From the NCBI GenBank assembly GCA_013350335.1, contig CM023537.1, positions 13,458,884 through 13,522,883 of the forward strand: a stretch of 64,000 nucleotides of DNA, given 5' to 3'. This document shows positions 59,801 to 64,000 of this stretch, piece by piece. Below the pieces are notes generated by a model, which ran no database searches, was not told the origin of the DNA, and saw only the letters and a program-made list of their open reading frames with translations. Every line of letters begins with the position of its first letter. Position 1 is the stretch's first letter. The stretch comes from Chimonanthus salicifolius. Lineage: Eukaryota; Streptophyta; Magnoliopsida; Laurales; Calycanthaceae. A program made the translations under genes and the position numbers.

Positions 59801-62800
59801 TTTTTCATCCCTATTGTTTTACTTCAAAATCACGATCACCTGCACATTCACGACTGTATTATTACCTTGCACACTTAGACATAGAATCCATCAATGTGGT
59901 GGTACAGATAAAAAATGCCAACGATGAAATTACAAATAAAAAATACTATATTTTTTTTTTACAATTAGCTCGAAACACTTAAAAAGAAGTTTTTGACAAA
60001 TTGTTCAATAGTTAAATTTGAATATTAGATATTCATAATACTTTTTTATGGAATGATTATTGATGAGGATTAGAACTCTGTGAACTCTCCTCAACAATTG
60101 TTGCATCCAATTTCACTTTGTTTGATTTTGCAGGTTCTATTTTGATTTCTCTGCAACTTACGTTGGTGTGGGTATGTTGTGCCCTTACATTGTAAACATC
60201 TCTTTGCTTGCTGGGTCTATCATTTCATGGGGTATTATGTGGCCAATAATTGAATCCAAGAAGGGTAAATGGTACAGCAACAAAATCCCCCTCAGCAGTT
60301 TTCATGGTCTACAAGGATACAAGGTGTTAAAACCATCTCTTCTTTTCATACTACTTCTTCTATTGTTTCTAAGTGCAATGTTATTTGTGGGTCCAAAGGT
60401 GTTTGGGTTTGAAGAAATTCTTGATATTCAATTGAAATTTAAAATGAAATTGATATGGATATTGATTATTTTAATAATAAGGAACATCAGAATATCTTTT
60501 TTATCACGTAAATGATGATAAGTGGACAAAAAGTCAAATCCAACATTCCTCATTATAAAATTAGAGATGAAGCTAAATGACTAATTATAAGACAAGGATT
60601 CTACCGTAAATTCTGCAGAGTTTCGTCTGTAGTTGGACAGTTAAAAAATTTTCCCCTCAACCATTTACATGTCCAACCTTTAAATCAACACTCCTATAAC
60701 TTCACTTTCACACATATTCATTTTTCTGATTATTACAGAACTCCTGAAATCCATCAAAATATTTAGACAACTTACATCTTCCAAACTGCTAATTTCAAAA
60801 GCATCAAATAAAAGCTAACTAATAAATACGATTATCATTTTTTTTTCAAGCTAACTCACTTCAACATTTTCATTGAGTAAACCTAGGAGGAGGGAAACTC
60901 CAGCACTCTAATTATAGAGGCTCAAACCAACTAAATTGCCTATTATTAAAGAGGATCGAAGTCCTTAACATTGGAGCTGTAAGGTGAAAAGAGAAATTAC
61001 TTTTACAAATTGATTCACAAAATTGGTTTGAACTTTTAATCAAAGCCTTATATTTCACTTTTTAAATAATTCAATCCAAGAGTAAAAAATGGATAGTTTC
61101 TCAAAGAAGAAAAGTTCCACTTCAACTAAAATCCTGAAATTATGTGGAGATATGCCAAATATTATGATTTAGTCAAATGATTTTTATTGTTTGAAGTCAT
61201 GAAAATAAATAATTGACTTCAAGCTCATTAAAATTTAAATTTAAGAAAGACTTTAACTATCGACCGTTTAGAAATTTAGTAGGAAGAAATTTTTTATATT
61301 TTAAGGTAACATCTATAGGTATGCATTGATGAGGATTGAGAAGTAGGTCATATCAAAGCTGTGTTTAGATGAGAGGTAAATTTTGCAGGGTTTCCCTTGA
61401 ACATAGATCTAGTTATCTTTTGGTAATTACGTGGAAAAGGTAAGAGAAAAATAACTTAATCCAAGAAACAGGTAAAGTGATTATCGAATAGTGAAGGGGT
61501 TTTCAAATTTATGTTGGGGAGGAGAAGCTTGAGATTTTCTCGACTCTTCGCTTCGTTACCAAACTAGGGTAAACGAGGGTTATTCTCATTTTCACCCCTC
61601 ATCCAAACACAACACAAATGAATGTATGATACTGATGTAGAGCCTGGTGGATTCCAGGTTATCCTAGCGGTGAGGAGTCCCGCTTATCAGCCTGGTAGAT
61701 TCTGGGTTAGGCATTGGTCCCATGTCGAAAGAGTAAGTCTCCAGAGTCCTAACTATAAGGTGGAAGTCTCTCTCCCCTTAGGCATGACACATTTTCATGT
61801 GCCATAAAACAAAGCCGCGAGGCCTAGTAGATTCTAAATTGGTCAAAGGGGACGATACCGTGTCTTAAAGTCGGTTCTACATCAGATACATATGAGCTTG
61901 TTTGGTAATTTCTGTATTTTATTCAGAGAATGATTATGTTTAGCATAAAAATAAACATTGAAAAACTTAACTTACTATGTTTTCCTTCAGAAAGTCATTT
62001 GATAGACATCGTACTATTCAAAGGAAATTATTACTCTGTTTTCCTACAACAAAATTTATTATCAATTGCTTATTTTTCTTTCTTATGGTTATTTCAGATC
62101 TTCATCGGCACCGCAATGATCTTAGGTGATGGGCTCTTCCAGTTCAGCTCCATGCTTACCAAAACTATTCGAGTCATATCTACGGAGAGCCGGAGGAACG
62201 AGTCATCTTCCACACTGTTGCCGGATGATGATCTCTTCTACGACTGCTCATCTATCGGCTACGACGAGATGAGGCGAAGAGAGGTGTTCCTCAAAGACCC
62301 AATTCCCATAAAGTATGCCTTTGCCGGCTATTTCTTCCTTGCCACCATATCCATGATCGCAATTCCCTTCATTTTCCACAATCTCCGATGGTACGGTTAG
62401 AGTTTGTATTATGTCCTATCAAGGGTAGTTTAATCCTTTTATTAGTAAAGATAAATTGATCCTTTCTTTAAGATTATTAGTAGGGATGAAACTTGGGTCG
62501 AGTTTTAATCCGACTCGCATGACCCGATCCGAAAAATCAATGAGTTTAGATTATCTTTTTGTATATCTCAGGTTGGAAAAAAATAAACCCACGTGAAATT
62601 TGAGTCGGATTGTGTTGAGAAATTTAAAAACAACCTGATTCAACTCGACCCGATTACATCAAGTTATAAAATAGCACCCGAATTGAGTTGGGTCAGAAAT
62701 TCGGATTGGGTCGGGTTGAATAACTCAGAGTCGGATCAGATTCATTAATTTTTTACAAACCTGACCTGACCCGATCCGAGTTTCAATCCTAACTATTAGA

Positions 62801-63855
62801 GTTACCTCTTGTATATAACCGGGGAAGTGATTGATGCACAATACTTTTATCCGTGTCAAAAATAAGTGAAATATCCATTTTTCTCAATTTTTTTTTTCAA
62901 TCCCTCTACTCTCACTGTTCTCATTTGTCTTGACAAAATTAATATTTTATCCTAATTTTGGTGCACTGAAAATAAAAGTGTTGATCTACCTATCAATTAT
63001 CCTTACCTATTGGTGTATGGATAATCGAATATTTACAGGTACCACATCATGGTGATGTACATCATTGCACCCGTCTTTGCCTTCTCCAACTCATATGGGT
63101 GCGGCCTGACTGACTGGTCTGTTGCTTCCAACTATGGGAAGCTAGCCATCATGATATTCGGGTCGTGGGTCGGGTCCCACGGCGGCGTCCTGGCGGGTCT
63201 TGCTTCTTGCACTGTTCTGATGAGCATTGTATCCAGTGCTTCTGATCTTATGCAGGATTTCAAAACAGGTTACTTGACACTAGCCTCTCCAAGGGCCATG
63301 TTCATCAGCCAAGTAGTCGGCACCGCCATGGGTTGTGTCATTGCACCATCCATCTTCTGGATCTATTACAAAGCCTTCCCTATCGGCGTCGACGGCTCCA
63401 TCTACCCGGCTCCATACGCCACGGTGAATCGTGGCCTAGCCCTCCTCAGCATCGAGGGCATCTCTTCTCTTCCCAAACACTGTGTCAAGCTATGTGTCTT
63501 TTTCTTCTTCCTCTCCTTCTTCTTCAGTGCCTTTAAAGAGCTAATGAAGAATTCCCAAAATAGGATCTACTACTACTTGCCCAGCATCATGGCTATGGCC
63601 ATTCCCTTCTTCCTAGGACCCTACTTTGCCATCGACATGTGTGTCGGAAACATCATCTTATATATGTGGGAGAAGAAGAACTTAAGGCACGCACAGGCCT
63701 TCTCGGCGGTCGTCGCCACCGGTATGATTTGCGGCGATGGGATTTGGTCTTTGCCATCTTCTATACTCTCTTTGGTCAAGGTAAAGCCTCCCATTTGTAT
63801 GAGGTTCTTGTCTGCTGCTGAGAATCAAAGAGTAAGTTCGTTCTTAGGTAGCTGA
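56874..63855 (+). CDS. YSL: YELLOW STRIPE-LIKE transporter, gene 2
   Basis: Seven exons: 56874-57360, 58347-58510, 59184-59281, 59380-59514, 60134-60323, 62098-62390 and 63039-63855. The joined frame is 2184 bp, 727 residues plus stop, and all introns are GT-AG. It is an OPT-family multi-span transporter for metal-nicotianamine or related chelates, presumably in the plasma or an inner membrane. Hallmarks are [99 protein letters not shown] and [16 protein letters not shown]. Exons 2-5 equal those of gene 1 in length, so the two are duplicates. Oddities: an N-terminal leader of about 65 residues rich in K, E and W, encoded by purine-rich DNA; a weak donor after exon 5 (AAG|GTGTTA); and an intron after FHNLRW that gene 1 lacks. 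Introns hold a hAT MITE, a U6 chimera, a SINE, a solo LTR and another hAT MITE. Confidence 0.9.
57647..57850. mobile_element. hAT MITE with ATATCGGCCGATAT palindromes, in intron 1
   Basis: A 204-bp element with ends CAGGGGTTTAAAAA and TTTACACCCCTG and a perfect 8-bp duplication GCCTAGAG (57639-57646 and 57851-57858). Nearly the whole interior consists of ATATCGGCCGATAT palindromes and close variants. It is the cleanest copy of this family here and defines its ends. Confidence 0.9.
58768..58947 (+). mobile_element. Chimeric retroelement: tRNA-like head joined to U6 snRNA
   Basis: The first part (58768-58834) is tRNA-like, with box A TGGCCCAGTGGC at about 58779 and box B ATTCGAACC at about 58823. 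It runs directly into U6 snRNA sequence (58835-58931), then TACCGCT and a 10-A tail. Flanks TTCTTTCGATAAATAGTT (58750-58767) and TTGTTTCAATAAATTGTT (58948-58965) match at 15 of 18 bases, so the whole chimera most likely inserted in one retrotransposition event. It lies in sense orientation in intron 2 of YSL gene 2. Confidence 0.75.
58835..58931 (+). pseudogene. U6 snRNA pseudogene, 5' stem-loop missing
   Basis: The segment follows plant U6 from GACAT after the 5' stem-loop to the 3' T-run. It includes AGAGAAGATTAGCATG, GCAAGGATGACA and CGAGAAATGGTCCAAATTTT. The 5' hairpin (GTCCCTTCGGGG) is replaced by the tRNA-like part. The catalytic ACAGAGA box reads ATAGAGA, and several other bases differ. 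The usual plant U6 promoter (USE and TATA) is not at its 5' end, so it cannot act as a spliceosomal U6. Confidence 0.88.
59522..59715 (-). mobile_element. SINE family B copy in YSL gene 2 intron 4
   Basis: A minus-strand element. A T-run at about 59536-59545 marks the tail. The box B-like GAATCGAACTCAAAACTCCC and the head-side CATGAGGTGGGCATCTTGAC line up with the copies at 8193 and 5395. No flanking duplication was found. Confidence 0.5.
60324..62097 (+). other. Intron 5 of YSL gene 2
   Basis: A 1774-bp intron, GTGTTA at the donor and ATTTCAG at the acceptor. It contains the solo LTR at 61633-61884 and a weak SINE-like piece at about 60840-60990 (T-run, GAGGATCGAAGTCC). The remainder is AT-rich without recognisable features. 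Confidence 0.6.
61633..61884. mobile_element. Small solo LTR or TRIM relic in intron 5
   Basis: A 252-bp segment with inverted ends TGATGTAGAGCC and GGTTCTACATCA, and a perfect 5-bp duplication GATAC on both sides (61628-61632 and 61885-61889). Inside are three imperfect repeats of GCCTGGTGGATTCCAGGTTA type. Ends and duplication length fit an LTR left by recombination. Orientation is uncertain. Confidence 0.75.
62481..62791. mobile_element. hAT-type MITE, CGGGT family, in intron 6
   Basis: A 311-bp element with ends TAGGGATGAAACTTGGGT and ATCCGAGTTTCAATCCTA. Flanks ATTATTAG (62473-62480) and ACTATTAG (62792-62799) match at 7 of 8 bases. It fills about half of the intron that distinguishes YSL gene 2 from gene 1. 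Confidence 0.8.
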
Positions 63856-64000
63856 AGGATCAAGGTCCATTTTTTTTTTTCTTTTTTCTTTTTGCCCTTT
63901 TTTTTTTGTAAATTCTAGGAGTGTAGAATGTAGAGTTCCTTTGGTATACTTGAGAGTACGATCAAATCATAAACAAATTCTGTCAACTTTTTCAAATAAA
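63856..64000 (+). other. 3' UTR of YSL gene 2
   Basis: Sequence after the TGA of YSL gene 2, T-rich, running to the end of the window. No poly(A) signal could be assigned with confidence. Confidence 0.5.

Overview
The window is nuclear DNA from a flowering plant. The evidence is spliced YELLOW STRIPE-LIKE (YSL) transporter genes with GT-AG introns, an intronless plant PLS-class PPR gene, the first exon of an eIF4A-III RNA helicase, a MIR396 hairpin, two tRNA-Val(AAC) genes, and a dense load of plant-type SINEs, MITEs, a LINE and LTR pieces. The base composition is AT-rich outside the genes. I cannot name the species from the sequence.

Layout. 1-1 kb: 5' exon of an eIF4A-III gene on the minus strand, running off the left edge. 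1-6 kb: transposon-rich DNA, including a Mutator-like MITE (2944-3755) that carries a nested hAT MITE (3119-3520). 6.0-6.25 kb: two tandem tRNA-Val genes on the minus strand. 6.3-16 kb: AT-rich gene-free DNA with two Stowaway-type MITEs, SINE copies and LTR relics. 16.1-16.9 kb: a GC-rich promoter-like block, then a MIR396 hairpin on the plus strand. 20.8-22.6 kb: a 5'-truncated LINE with a 15-bp target duplication. 24.75-26.16 kb: a copia-type solo LTR with an internal array of palindromes. 26-31 kb: LTR relics with a tandem TRIM element. 32.6-34.4 kb: an E-class PPR gene on plus. 34.9-45 kb: a six-exon YSL7-like gene on minus. 45-56.8 kb: gene-free DNA with MITEs, a 1.4-kb fold-back element and a broken gene fragment. 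56.9-63.9 kb: a second, seven-exon YSL gene on plus.

The two YSL genes are divergent paralogs about 12 kb apart. Exons 2 to 5 have identical lengths in both (164, 98, 135 and 190 bp), so they come from one local inverted duplication. Gene 2 has one intron more than gene 1. Gene 1 has a one-base frame conflict near its N-terminus but stays open from an internal ATG. YSL proteins belong to the OPT family and move metal-nicotianamine complexes or peptides across membranes. The PPR gene converges tail-to-tail with YSL gene 1.

Most of the rest is mobile DNA, and much of it can be delimited to the base by target-site duplications. The most unusual item is a chimera in intron 2 of YSL gene 2: a tRNA-like pol III head joined to nearly all of a U6 snRNA, with an A-tail and an imperfect 18-bp flanking duplication. 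Coordinates were read by eye, and no database search or folding program was run.
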